Shown: positions 14,579 through 22,428 of the stretch, one piece after another | How positions within the stretch are numbered: position 1 is the first letter of the stretch | Layout: each line of letters starts with the position of its first letter | Assembly: GCA_003218305.1 (NCBI GenBank) | Contig: QHMY01000043.1 | Location: forward strand, 1-35,345 | Direction of reading: 5' to 3' | DNA: 35,345 nucleotides | DNA from: Verrucomicrobiota bacterium | GTDB taxonomy: Bacteria; Verrucomicrobiota; Verrucomicrobiia; Chthoniobacterales; UBA10450 | The notes under the pieces: model-generated | Database searches by the model: none | The model's input: only the letters and a program-made list of their open reading frames with translations | Told to the model about the DNA's origin: nothing | Position numbers and translations under genes: made by a program

Positions 14579-14644
14579 CAAGGAGCGGCGGTCGCCAGTC
14601 CGCCGGTCCGGAAGGGAAGGCAGTTTGTAAACTGCCTCTCCTTG
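14579..14644. repeat. Family D inverted repeat, copy 2
   Basis: CAAGGAGCGGCGGTCGCCAG at the left and GCAGTTTGTAAACTGCC with CTCCTTG at the right. It has the same ends as the copy at 13619-13678 and a compensated palindrome (GGCAGTTTGTAAACTGCC), where paired changes keep the stem intact. It lies between queF and queC. Confidence 0.9.
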
Positions 14645-14712
14645 ATGCTTGCTTCGCGGTTGGGCCGAAATAACCGCACGATTCTTCCCGTGGTTCTCTG
14701 GCCGCGCCGCGC

Positions 14713-14737
14713 GGACGCCGCAGCGCGGCGTCCCTAC
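14713..14737 (-). repeat. GTAG-headed REP hairpin (family E, copy 1) overlapping the queF stop
   Basis: On the minus strand it reads GTAG, then the stem GGACGCCGC, loop GCT and a perfect 9-base complement. The TAG of the GTAG head is the queF stop codon (14734-14736). It is related to 17917-17943. Confidence 0.85.
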
Positions 14738-15150
14738 CTTGCATCGGGAAATTCGGCGCGGACGGTGAGGGCGATCCCGCCGCGCGCGGAGAATTCGGCG
14801 GTTACGATGGCTTCGCGTGGCGAGCAGGCGCGAACAAAATCGTCGAGGATCCGATTCGTGACCGCTTCGTTGAAGGCGCGCTCGTTGCGATAGGACGCGA
14901 GGTAAAACTTCAGTGATTTGCTTTCGATGCAAAGTTTGGCGGGCACGTATTCGATCGTGATTTGGGCGAAATCCACCTGCCCGGTGACGGGGCAGAGCGA
15001 AGTGAAATCCGCCGTCTCGAATCGAATGCGGTATCGGCGTCGGGTTGGATTGGGGAATGTCTCGAGGCGCGCTTCGGCCGGAGACGCGGGCAATCCCGCT
15101 TCGCTCTTGCCGAGCAGGGTGAGTCCCGCGGGTTTTTTGGGTTTGGCCAC
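14734..15150 (-). CDS. queF: NADPH-dependent 7-cyano-7-deazaguanine reductase QueF (short, unimodular type)
   Basis: 138 residues from the GTG at 15150. A TTG at 15171 is an upstream alternative, and neither has a clear Shine-Dalgarno. Seen: the catalytic Cys53 and Asp60 in SLCPVTGQVD, and the QueF motif ESKSLKFYL followed by YRNE, diagnostic of the NADPH-binding T-fold reductases. It reduces preQ0 to preQ1 for queuosine in tRNA and works after QueC. The stop codon TAG is contributed by the GTAG head of a REP-like hairpin, so the natural C-terminus may have been trimmed when the repeat inserted. Confidence 0.95.
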   Translation of the reverse strand: MAKPKKPAGLTLLGKSEAGLPASPAEARLETFPNPTRRRYRIRFETADFTSLCPVTGQVDFAQITIEYVPAKLCIESKSLKFYLASYRNERAFNEAVTNRILDDFVRACSPREAIVTAEFSARGGIALTVRAEFPDAR

Positions 15151-15194
15151 GCTGTTAGTTACTTCGCCCAAGGCGGGGTTTCAATTGTCTTAAA

Positions 15195-15267
15195 TGTGGG
15201 AGCGACCTTTGCGTCGCGACGGGGCTGGTGAAGGCCAGAAGTCGGGGGCACAGAGGCCCCTCCCACA
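15195..15267. repeat. Family F inverted repeat
   Basis: TGTGGGAG at the left end and CTCCCACA at the right end are exact complements. A GCGACCTTTGCGTCGC hairpin is next to the left end. It lies between queF and the secreted unknown gene. Only one copy is in the window. Confidence 0.75.
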
Positions 15268-15277
15268 TTGGCTTGGT

Positions 15278-16153
15278 TCAATCCGGCTGGCGCAACATTG
15301 GATTGTTGAGGGCCCGTTCGCGATCACCCGGTTTGCTGTAGTTCCAGTAATCGACCTTGAGATTGCGCTTCATTTTCAAATGGCTGCCGTCGGCTGCGGT
15401 CCATTCGCGGAGGAGATGAGGGCCGTCGCGATCGAGCACGAACTTGTCGGCGCCCGCGCTGTGCTGCACCGCGATGTCGATGGTCCGTTCAGTGGATTTG
15501 TATGAAATTTTCGCCGGCTTGAAAACGAAAGCGTCCTTCTTGGAATTGATCGTCGACCCAGCCAATTGCACCTCGAATTCGCCGCTGGCCTTGGAGAAAT
15601 CGATCGTTCGCACCAGCCAGGGCAGTTCGTCGTAGAAGTAGCCGTTGGCCGGCGGAGCGATGCTCTCCTTGCCTTCCGCCATTCCATCCCAATAGGTGCG
15701 ATATTCGTAACTGAACTGGTCCTCGAGGCGGCGCGCTTCCTTGTAGGTGTTGCCGTAACTGTCATTGCTGGTCAGCGAAAATTTCAGGAGCCGTGCGTTG
15801 TCGACCCGCCAGAAATTTGAGTGCATTTGCTGGGAGACGGAGAGGCCGGTGGGGATGTGAAGGATCTGATTCAGCTTCAGGACAGCGATCGTGTCGGGCC
15901 GGGGAGAACCTTCGGGTTTCACGAGTTGTTTCGGATCGAACGGCTCGCGCACGAGAATGTGCAGGACCTCGCACTGCCGGGGAATGCCGTCCCGGGCGAT
16001 CTGCGCGTCATAGATGCTGAACTCGGCTTTGCCGTCACCCCAATAGCTGTTGTTCTGGAGCAGGCCGGGAGTGAACTGGGCGGAAGCGTTGACGGCCGCG
16101 AACAATCCAGCAAGTAGCAGCAGCGGTCGGAACATGCTCCGAAAGTATGGCAT
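15278..16153 (-). CDS. Exported protein of unknown function
   Basis: 291 residues. The N-terminus is a clear signal peptide (MFRPLLLLAGLFAAVNASAQ, cleavage likely after ASA). The mature part starts FTPGLLQNNSYWGDGKAEFSIYDAQIARDG and continues with REPFDPKQLVKP, a segment rich in aromatic residues (YGNTYKEARRLEDQFSYEY, YWDGMAEGKE) and a C-terminal WNYSKPGDRERALNNP. I do not recognise the family. It looks like a soluble periplasmic or surface beta-rich protein. The start could also be 16135 (the Met just before FRPLLLL). It is divergent from the DUF6572-like gene, with 71 bases between the starts. Confidence 0.75.
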   Translation of the reverse strand: MPYFRSMFRPLLLLAGLFAAVNASAQFTPGLLQNNSYWGDGKAEFSIYDAQIARDGIPRQCEVLHILVREPFDPKQLVKPEGSPRPDTIAVLKLNQILHIPTGLSVSQQMHSNFWRVDNARLLKFSLTSNDSYGNTYKEARRLEDQFSYEYRTYWDGMAEGKESIAPPANGYFYDELPWLVRTIDFSKASGEFEVQLAGSTINSKKDAFVFKPAKISYKSTERTIDIAVQHSAGADKFVLDRDGPHLLREWTAADGSHLKMKRNLKVDYWNYSKPGDRERALNNPMLRQPD

Positions 16154-16224
16154 TCCGGGGGAGTGTCGAGGTTCTGCAATTGGGCATTGGACGTGAGAGC
16201 CTGGACGTTGGACGTTCCGCCCCG

Positions 16225-16635
16225 ATGGCAAAGGATCAGGGGCACGATCACGATCAAGAGCAGGAGACTTCTGCGGTCGGCGTTGCCAATCCGGCGGTGA
16301 TCGACTTATTCGCGCTCGACTCAAAGACCGACGAGGTCGTTCTCGCGATGCACGAGCCTCGGCCGTGGGACGACTCCGATGAACGGCTCCATCAGTTACA
16401 GGAAAAATTCAACGCTTACGTCTCTTTTCTGCTCGATGGCGAGATGATCGCCGCTCATCCAGAACTGGCCGTAAAATCCGCGCGGATCGAGCTTCGGTGC
16501 GATTACATGCCTGACGAACGCGCGCTGGCTTTGCTGAATCTGATTCACGACCAGATCGCGCTTCAGGAGATCAAGATGGAGGTGATCGTCGCCGAGCGAG
16601 GGTGCGGCGATGCCTGCACTTGCCACGCGGGTTGA
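16225..16635 (+). CDS. DUF6572-like small cytoplasmic protein with a Cys-rich tail
   Basis: 136 residues. The core VIDLFALDSKTDEVVLAMHE, RPWDDSDERLHQLQEKFNAY, RIELRCDYMPDERAL and HDQIALQEIKMEV matches what I recall as DUF6572, a small family of unknown function with a mixed alpha/beta pattern. Before it is a His/Asp/Gln-rich lead (GHDHDQEQE), and after it a tail RGCGDACTCHAG with three Cys and a His that could bind metal (inference). The start at 16225 is chosen because the 26 upstream residues come from a low-complexity GGACGTTGGACGTT-like stretch. A family C repeat follows the stop. Confidence 0.75.
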   Translation: MAKDQGHDHDQEQETSAVGVANPAVIDLFALDSKTDEVVLAMHEPRPWDDSDERLHQLQEKFNAYVSFLLDGEMIAAHPELAVKSARIELRCDYMPDERALALLNLIHDQIALQEIKMEVIVAERGCGDACTCHAG

Positions 16636-16650
16636 CGCGCGGCCTGTGTT

Positions 16651-16804
16651 GTCATCCCGAGCCGCGCAGACGACGAGGGACCTCGCAGGCGTTCAGTCGC
16701 TTCCGCGAAACGTCCCGCGTCTCCGTTATCGGACGCCCGACGCCTCGCGGTAGCGCAAATTCCAACTGCGGGGTCCCTCGCCGTCTGCGCGGCTCGGGAT
16801 GACA
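16651..16804. repeat. Family C inverted repeat, copy 1
   Basis: GTCATCCCGAGCCGCGCAGA at the left and CGTCTGCGCGGCTCGGGATG at the right, about 20 complementary bases. The inner parts are GAGGGACCTCGCAGG and CTGCGGGGTCCCTCG around a variable centre of about 80 bases. It lies between two convergent genes (DUF6572-like and apt), and the second copy is at 26467-26630. The outer stem is long enough to act as a two-way transcript end. Confidence 0.92.
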
Positions 16805-16825
16805 GCCTAGTCGATAAACCGCGCC

Positions 16826-17356
16826 TCAATATTTCAGGAACGAAACGACCGGGATCGTTGCGAGCTTTTCGCGACCGTGCAGGAATTCCAGCTCGATCAG
16901 GAATTGCGCTTCAACGAGAACACCGCCCACTTTCTTGATCAGGGTGGCGGCCGATGCGGACGTTCCGCCCGTGGCGAGCAGATCGTCGATGAGGACAATT
17001 CTTTCCCCGTCCTCAATGGCATCGATATGCAGTTCCATCTCGGCCTCGCCGTACTCGAGCGAATACTTGGCGCTTTCGGTTTTGTAGGGCAGCCGGCCTT
17101 TCTTGCGGAGAGGGACGAAACCCACCCCTAACTCGTAGGCCACGGCTGAGCCGAAAAGAAATCCGCGCGCATCGATTCCCACGATCTTGTCGATCTCTTT
17201 GCCGCGGCATTGCTCAAGAAAGACGTCGATGGACGCCTGAAAAAGTTTCCCATTACTGAGGATGGGTGTGATGTCCTTGAAAACGATTCCCGCCTTCGGG
17301 AAATCCGGCACGTCGCGGACCGCGGCGCGCAATTCAGCAATGGAATCGGCGAGCAT
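16826..17356 (-). CDS. apt: Adenine phosphoribosyltransferase
   Basis: 176 residues, normal length. Seen: DFPKAGIVFKDITPIL at the N-terminus, GIDARGFLFGSAVAYELG, RKKGRLPYKT, and the PRPP-binding loop ERIVLIDDLLATGGTSASA. It salvages adenine to AMP with PRPP in the cytoplasm. It stands alone, convergent with the DUF6572-like gene and divergent from the DUF3828-like gene, with 111 bases between the starts holding whatever promoters the two use. Confidence 0.96.
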   Translation of the reverse strand: MLADSIAELRAAVRDVPDFPKAGIVFKDITPILSNGKLFQASIDVFLEQCRGKEIDKIVGIDARGFLFGSAVAYELGVGFVPLRKKGRLPYKTESAKYSLEYGEAEMELHIDAIEDGERIVLIDDLLATGGTSASAATLIKKVGGVLVEAQFLIELEFLHGREKLATIPVVSFLKY

Positions 17357-17467
17357 GGCGGGGATGCTAACGGCTCACCCGGAAAGGTCAACGCTGGCCG
17401 GACAACGGAGATTCTCCTCGAAAATATCCGTCTTGAGCCAGGTGGACGTGAAGTTAGGATCGGAGCC

Positions 17468-17911
17468 ATGAAACTTCTCGTCTCGGTCTTGACCCTGGCT
17501 TTCGCGCTTGGGTGTTCTTCCCTCGCGCAGGCAACTGAGCCGTCTGCGGCCAAGCCTGCGGATGCTATCCGTAATTTCTACCGGTGGTACGTGGGCGAGC
17601 TGATCGCCAATCGCAACCCGATGGAAAATCGCAGGGAATTGAAGCGGTTTGCGACGGAACGGCTGTTGAAAGAGATCGACCGGATGAAGAAGGGCCCGAA
17701 CGGGCTTGATGGCGACTATTTCGTCGACGCGCAGGATTTTGACGATCTCTGGGCAAAGAACATCTCGGTCTCGGATGTGAAAATAAGCGGAACGAAGGGA
17801 ACGGCTGAGGTGCTGCTCACGGGAAAACCAGATATGCGTCGCCGGCTCAAGATTTTTTTGGTCAACGAAGGAGGCGTTTGGAAAGTCGATACCGTAAAAG
17901 GGCGCGAATGA
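17468..17911 (+). CDS. DUF3828-like exported protein
   Basis: 147 residues. The N-terminus MKLLVSVLTLAFALGCSSLAQA is a signal peptide. Cleavage at AQA (signal peptidase I) is likelier than lipidation at Cys16, because the lipobox ALGC lacks a good -3 residue. The mature part has IRNFYRWYVGELIANRNP, a Lys/Arg-rich helix (KRFATERLLKEIDRM), YFVDAQDFDDLW and a C-terminal VWKVDTVKGRE, the pattern of DUF3828/NTF2-like exported proteins. The upstream GGAG is only two bases from the ATG. A GTAG hairpin follows the stop by 5 bases. Function unknown. Confidence 0.78.
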   Translation: MKLLVSVLTLAFALGCSSLAQATEPSAAKPADAIRNFYRWYVGELIANRNPMENRRELKRFATERLLKEIDRMKKGPNGLDGDYFVDAQDFDDLWAKNISVSDVKISGTKGTAEVLLTGKPDMRRRLKIFLVNEGGVWKVDTVKGRE

Positions 17912-17916
17912 GTCCT

Positions 17917-17943
17917 GGTAGGGACGGCGCGCGGCGCCGTCCG
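17917..17943 (+). repeat. GTAG-headed REP hairpin (family E, copy 2)
   Basis: GTAG, then the stem GGACGGCGC, loop GCG and the perfect 9-base complement GCGCCGTCC. It has the same architecture as 14713-14737 with compensating stem changes (GCC/GGC against GGC/GCC). It sits 5 bases after the DUF3828-like stop and could also slow 3' decay of that transcript. Confidence 0.85.
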
Positions 17944-18048
17944 ATGGAGATTGGACGCAGAGGTGAGCCTTTTCGTCAGACGCCGGTGGGCCTCGCCGAT
18001 TAGAAGCTGCTTTGCCGCGGGGGGAAGGCGCTCTACAATTGGAGTCCG

Positions 18049-18840
18049 ATGGACCGGCAGCTTCTCCTTGTTTCAACTCTCTGTTTCCTGGTGGCGGTCG
18101 TGCACACGCTGCTCGCCCTTCGGAATGGGGTGTTTCATCCGGTCCGGTTCAATTTTTTGGCGATCGCGACCGGGTTTGTGCTGCAAAGCGCGTTTCTGTC
18201 GATTCGCGGCCACGCCCTCGGCCGCTGCCCCCTTACAAATCTGTTCGAGGTTTTTATCTTCCTGGCCTGGTCGGTGGCCCTGATTTATCTGGTGATCGGT
18301 CCCACCTACCGGTTGTCGCTCATGGGAGCTTTCACGGCTCCGCTGGTTTTTTTGATTCAAGCGCTTGCGCTCCTGGCCCCGATCGATGTGCCGCATCAGG
18401 TTCGCGTCGCCGCCAATCCGTGGCTCGAATTCCACGCCTCGATGTCGATGATTGCCTACGGCGCCTTCGCGCTCGCCTGTGTGGCGGGCGTCATGTACCT
18501 GGTGCAGGAACGGCAACTGAAGACCCATCAGCTTCATTCGATTTTCTATCATCTGCCGCCGCTGACGAACCTCTTCGCGGCGATCACCCGACTGCTCTGG
18601 CTCGGCTTTGCGCTCTATACCGCCGGCCTGGTGAGCGGGTTCTTCACCGGGGGGCCGTTGCCGCGGGTGAAAATGATTTGCGCGTTTGCCGTTTGGATTT
18701 TTTACGGCGCAATCCTGCAGGGGAGACATTTGCACCGGCTCGCGCCGAAACGGATTGCGGCCCTGTGCGTGCTGGCGTTTAGCGCCGCCGTCTCGGTCCT
18801 GTGGGCCATCAACTTCGTTTCCCAGAGCCGCCCGATGTAA
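18049..18840 (+). CDS. hemX: HemX/CcsA-family membrane protein at the head of the heme operon
   Basis: 263 residues with eight hydrophobic segments. The core PWLEFHASMSMIAYGAFALACVAGVMYLVQERQLK is the CcsA/HemX fold with conserved His residues, which in relatives bind heme or assist GluTR level control or cytochrome c assembly. The tryptophan-rich WWD motif of true CcsA is not seen, so HemX is the better name, supported by the position directly before hemA. The ATG at 18049 has GGAG at 18041-18044. The TAA stop shares its last base with the ATG of hemA (TAATG), suggesting coupled translation. Confidence 0.85.
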   Translation: MDRQLLLVSTLCFLVAVVHTLLALRNGVFHPVRFNFLAIATGFVLQSAFLSIRGHALGRCPLTNLFEVFIFLAWSVALIYLVIGPTYRLSLMGAFTAPLVFLIQALALLAPIDVPHQVRVAANPWLEFHASMSMIAYGAFALACVAGVMYLVQERQLKTHQLHSIFYHLPPLTNLFAAITRLLWLGFALYTAGLVSGFFTGGPLPRVKMICAFAVWIFYGAILQGRHLHRLAPKRIAALCVLAFSAAVSVLWAINFVSQSRPM

Positions 18841-19916
18841 TGAGCCTTTTTTGCGTCGGCCTCAGCCATCACACCGCCAGCGTCGAAACCCGCGAGCGCT
18901 ACGCCCTGCAACGTTCGGAGGAAGCGTTGCGAGCCGAAAGCGGCTGCGCGGAAGCGCTCATCCTGGCGACTTGCAACCGCGTGGAAGTATACGTCTCCGA
19001 TACGTCGCCGGTTACGACCGAGCAGATCGCGCGATGCCTGACGGGCGGCCCGGCGACGGACCCGGCCGACCAAGGGAGCGCGTTGTATCGCCATGAAGGA
19101 GAAGATTGTGTCCGGCACCTTTTTCGCGTCGCGGCCGGACTCGATTCAATGGTTATAGGGGAAACCGAAATCCTCGGGCAGGTGAAAAAGGCTTACGCGC
19201 AAGCCCGGGAATCGGGGAGCGCAGGGCCGTTGCTCCATCGCCTTTTTCAGCGGGCGTTTCGGGTGGCAAAACAAGTCCGAAGCCGAACCGACATTACGCG
19301 GGGAGCAGTGTCGGTCGGGTCTGTCGCGGTAGATCTGGCGGTAAAAATCTTCGGCGACCTGCGGGAGCGCAAAGTTCTCATCCTTGGCGCGGGCGAAACC
19401 AGCGAGCGCACGGCGCGAGCCCTGAGTTCGCGCGGCGTGGCCGACATTCGGGTGAGCAACCGCTCGTTCGAGCGCGCAGAAACTCTGGCCGGCCTCGTGC
19501 GCGGCAGGGCCGTTTCCTTTCAGGACTGGCCCCTGCAATGCCGCGAGATCGATATCCTGATCGCCTCGACGTCGTCCGATCAGCCACTCTTAACGCGGGA
19601 ACTCCTGTCGCCGCTCGTTCGAGAGCGTTCGGACCGGCCGCTTTTCATCATCGATATCGCCGTGCCGCGCGATGTCGCGCCCGAGGTGAATGAGATGGAT
19701 GGCGTGTTTCTTTACGATATCGATTCGCTGCAGTCGATCGCCGAGCAATCTCTCGCCCTCCGGCGCCAGCAGATGACGGCGGGTGAGCAGATAATCGCCG
19801 AGCATGTTGCGGATTTTTGCGCCTGGCTTCGACGTGGCCGCGATGTCCCGGCTTCGGCAAATCCGATCGTAGCCCAATCATTGGATGAAGCGACCCTGCG
19901 CGCTTCTCAACTTTAG
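18840..19916 (+). CDS. hemA: Glutamyl-tRNA reductase, short form without most of the dimerisation domain
   Basis: 358 residues. Seen: GLSHHTASVETRERYAL, the catalytic Cys45 in ATCNRVEVYV, VIGETEILGQVKKAY, the NADPH domain from LILGAGETSERTARAL, and the helix of the spine up to ADFCAWLRR at about residue 331. The protein then ends 27 residues later, whereas the family usually has about 90 more residues forming the C-terminal dimerisation domain. No frameshift is evident, since hemC starts 30 bases on. It makes glutamate-1-semialdehyde from glutamyl-tRNA, the first step of tetrapyrrole synthesis by the C5 route. The start at 18840 is set by the overlap with hemX. The frame extends to 18801, but the added residues belong to hemX. 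Confidence 0.94.
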   Translation: MSLFCVGLSHHTASVETRERYALQRSEEALRAESGCAEALILATCNRVEVYVSDTSPVTTEQIARCLTGGPATDPADQGSALYRHEGEDCVRHLFRVAAGLDSMVIGETEILGQVKKAYAQARESGSAGPLLHRLFQRAFRVAKQVRSRTDITRGAVSVGSVAVDLAVKIFGDLRERKVLILGAGETSERTARALSSRGVADIRVSNRSFERAETLAGLVRGRAVSFQDWPLQCREIDILIASTSSDQPLLTRELLSPLVRERSDRPLFIIDIAVPRDVAPEVNEMDGVFLYDIDSLQSIAEQSLALRRQQMTAGEQIIAEHVADFCAWLRRGRDVPASANPIVAQSLDEATLRASQL

Positions 19917-19946
19917 CGGCGCTCGGAGCTGCACTGAATATTTGAA

Positions 19947-20897
19947 GTGAGCGCCAACGTTTCGCAGACAATTATCCTGGGTTCGCGCGGCAGCGATCTG
20001 GCGCGGGCCCAAACTGCGATGGTAGCGAAAGCGTTGCAGCAGGCGTGGCCCGAACTCGAAATCAAACTCGAGATCCTCCAGACCCTGGGAGATGAACGGT
20101 CGACCAACGGCGGCGAGCCGCTCGATCCGCGCGCGGGTCGCAAAGGGCTTTTCACCGGTGAAATCGAGCGCGTTCTGGCCGCGGGTGGGATAGACGTCGC
20201 CGTCCACAGTGCGAAAGACTTGCCGAGCGACACCGCTCCCGGGCTCGAACTGCGGAGCGTTTTGCCTCGCGCACTGGCGGACGACCTCTTGATTGCCAGG
20301 GTTCCTGGAGGCCTGGCTGTCCTGCGGCCGACTGCGGTAGTGGCGACTGGCAGCGTCCGGCGCCAACACCAGCTCCGCTGGAAACGGCCTGCGATCCAGT
20401 TGGTCAACTTGCGCGGAAACGTCCCGACGCGCTTGCGCAAGCTGACGACGAACGAATGGGATGCGATCGTCCTGGCGCGAGCCGGCGTCGAACGGTTGGG
20501 CTATGACCTGTCAGCAGGCTCTTTCTCCTTTGAAGGCCTGCCCTTGTTTGCCGAGGTTCTGCCACAGGATGAATTCCTTCCGGCGGGAGGGCAGGGCGTG
20601 ATCGCGCTGCAATTGAGAAGGGACGACGAAAAAATCAAAGCGCTCGTGGATCGGATCAATCACGAGGAGACTTTTCATTGCCTGCGGGCTGAGCGTGAAT
20701 TCTTGCGGCTTTTACAAGGCGATTGCGATTCACCGGTGGGAGTGCGAGCGACAATCACAGGGCAAACCATGAAGCTGCGCGCCCAGGTGTTCGAGGCGGG
20801 AAATTCAGACCCGCGTGTGGGAGAAGTGGCGGGCTCGTTTGCCCACGGTGTGGAAGCGCTGGCGGCGGAGTTACTGGAACAAATCAATGGCGGATAA
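19947..20897 (+). CDS. hemC: Hydroxymethylbilane synthase (porphobilinogen deaminase)
   Basis: 316 residues from a GTG start. Seen: ILGSRGSDLARAQ, HSAKDLP with the catalytic Asp91, GSVRRQHQLRW for cofactor binding, NLRGNVPTRLRKL, and the dipyrromethane-attaching Cys260 in LLQGDCDSPVG. It joins four porphobilinogens into hydroxymethylbilane, the substrate of the HemD half encoded by the next gene. The stop overlaps the ATG of cobA/hemD by 11 bases in another frame, so the two are likely coupled. Confidence 0.96.
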   Translation: MSANVSQTIILGSRGSDLARAQTAMVAKALQQAWPELEIKLEILQTLGDERSTNGGEPLDPRAGRKGLFTGEIERVLAAGGIDVAVHSAKDLPSDTAPGLELRSVLPRALADDLLIARVPGGLAVLRPTAVVATGSVRRQHQLRWKRPAIQLVNLRGNVPTRLRKLTTNEWDAIVLARAGVERLGYDLSAGSFSFEGLPLFAEVLPQDEFLPAGGQGVIALQLRRDDEKIKALVDRINHEETFHCLRAEREFLRLLQGDCDSPVGVRATITGQTMKLRAQVFEAGNSDPRVGEVAGSFAHGVEALAAELLEQINGG

Positions 20898-22428
20898 AAA
20901 ATCAGGCGGAAAATGTTTTCTGGTCGGCGCGGGGCCGGGGGATCTCGGACTCGTCACTTTGCGGGCCCGGGAATGCATCGAGCAGGCTGAGGTGATTGTT
21001 TACGATTATCTCTCCAATGCCGAGATGTTGAAATGGGCGCAGGAGGGGGCCGAACTGATCTACGCCGGGAAGACGGCCGGTGCGCACACTTTGACCCAGG
21101 AAGAAATCAACCGGCTGCTGGTGGAAAAGACGGAAGCGGGGAAACAAGTCGTCCGGCTAAAAGGCGGCGATCCATTTGTGTTCGGGCGCGGCGGGGAGGA
21201 AGCCCAGGCGCTCGCAGCCGCCCGCCTCCGGTTCGAAGTGGTTCCGGGAATCACCTCGGCTATTGCCGGGCCCGCCTATGCCGGAATTCCGGTGACACAT
21301 CGCGGGAAGAATTCGCACGTCACCTTCTTCACCGGCCACGAAGAGCCGGAAAAATCCGGGACCGCGATCGACTTCGCAGCGCTTGCCAAACTCGGCGGCA
21401 CCCAGGTGATGTTGATGGGGGTCGAGCGCATCGAAGCGATCACGCGCGAAATGCTGGCCCACGGCGTCCGCGCCGACCTGCCGGTGGCTCTGATCCGATG
21501 GGCTACGACGGGACGGCAGGAAACGCTGGTGGGGAACGTGGGAAACATCGCGGAGCGCGTCGCGACAAGTAACTTTGGGGCCCCGGCGGTGGCTGTCTTC
21601 GGTGACGTCGTTACCTTGCGGGACGAGTTGAATTGGTTCGAGAATCGGCCGCTTTTCGGGAAACGAATTGTGGTCACCCGGGCGCGAACGCAGGCGAGCG
21701 CGTTGAGCGAACAACTACGCGCCCTGGGTGCTGATATCATTGAGCTGCCGACCATCCGGATCGAGCCGCCTAGCGACTTGCGGACGTTCGCAGAGCTGGT
21801 CCAGGACGCGCACTCTTACGATTGGATCGTCTTTACGAGCCCGAACGGGGTGACCGCGTTTTTCGAGATGTTCTACAAGCTCTACGACGACGCACGTGAG
21901 ATCGGCCCTGCGCGCATTGCCGCCATTGGTCCGGCCACGGCGCAGCGGATCAAGGATTTTCACCTGAAGGTTGATCTGCAACCGGAGGAATTCGTGGCGG
22001 AATCGGTGCTGCGTGAGTTCAACAAGCAGGGGGGAGTCGAAAATCTGCGCATTCTTCTCGCGCGAGCGGAAAAGGCGCGGGATTTGCTACCGAGGGAGCT
22101 CTCGGCTTTGGGGGCTATTGTGGACGAAGGATTTGCCTACCGCACGGTCCCCGAAACGCGTGACGACAGCGGCGCACGCCGACGGTTGTTGGAGGAGGGA
22201 GCGGATTTGATCACTTTTACCAGTTCATCAACGGTCGAGAATTTCATGGCGCTTAAGCTGCCGTGGCCGGAGAAAATGCAGGTCGCCAGCATCGGGCCGG
22301 TCACCTCCAACACGGCCCGTGAACACGGGCTGACCGTCGCCGTCGAAGCGCGCCGGCATGATATTCCGGGACTGGTCGCCGCCCTCCGCAAATTTTTTCT
22401 CGGCCCGGTCGAAGACAGGAGTCGATAA
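20887..22428 (+). CDS. cobA-hemD: Fused uroporphyrinogen-III C-methyltransferase / uroporphyrinogen-III synthase
   Basis: 513 residues. Residues 1-250 are a SUMT: FLVGAGPGDLGLVTLRA, VIVYDYLSN, VVRLKGGDPFVFGRGGEE, VPGITSAIAGPAYAGIPVTHR and the late LIRWATTGRQETLVG. Residues about 258-505 are HemD: GKRIVVTRARTQASALSEQL, DWIVFTSPNGVTAFFE, AAIGPATAQ and TFTSSSTVENF with ASIGPVTSNTAREHG. HemD closes hydroxymethylbilane to uroporphyrinogen III, and SUMT methylates it to precorrin-2 for siroheme or B12. Fusion keeps the branch point in one chain. The start lies inside the end of hemC, and the TAA overlaps the ATG of the GrpE-like gene (TAATG). Confidence 0.95.
   Translation: MADKKSGGKCFLVGAGPGDLGLVTLRARECIEQAEVIVYDYLSNAEMLKWAQEGAELIYAGKTAGAHTLTQEEINRLLVEKTEAGKQVVRLKGGDPFVFGRGGEEAQALAAARLRFEVVPGITSAIAGPAYAGIPVTHRGKNSHVTFFTGHEEPEKSGTAIDFAALAKLGGTQVMLMGVERIEAITREMLAHGVRADLPVALIRWATTGRQETLVGNVGNIAERVATSNFGAPAVAVFGDVVTLRDELNWFENRPLFGKRIVVTRARTQASALSEQLRALGADIIELPTIRIEPPSDLRTFAELVQDAHSYDWIVFTSPNGVTAFFEMFYKLYDDAREIGPARIAAIGPATAQRIKDFHLKVDLQPEEFVAESVLREFNKQGGVENLRILLARAEKARDLLPRELSALGAIVDEGFAYRTVPETRDDSGARRRLLEEGADLITFTSSSTVENFMALKLPWPEKMQVASIGPVTSNTAREHGLTVAVEARRHDIPGLVAALRKFFLGPVEDRSR
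22417..22421 (+). promoter_or_regulatory. Shine-Dalgarno AGGAG for the GrpE-like gene
   Basis: AGGAG ends 6 bases before the ATG at 22428 and lies within the end of cobA-hemD. It is one of the few clear ribosome sites in the window. It fixes the start and indicates that the GrpE-like gene has its own initiation as well as the TAATG overlap. Confidence 0.6.

Noticed and set aside
466-16804. CRISPR array
   Set aside because: The repeats are dispersed palindromes with no regular spacers and no cas genes.
18012-18039. Promoter-like pair TTGCCG, 16 bases, TACAAT before hemX
   Set aside because: Transcription would start about three bases before the ATG, leaving the GGAG ribosome site outside the transcript, so it is probably chance.
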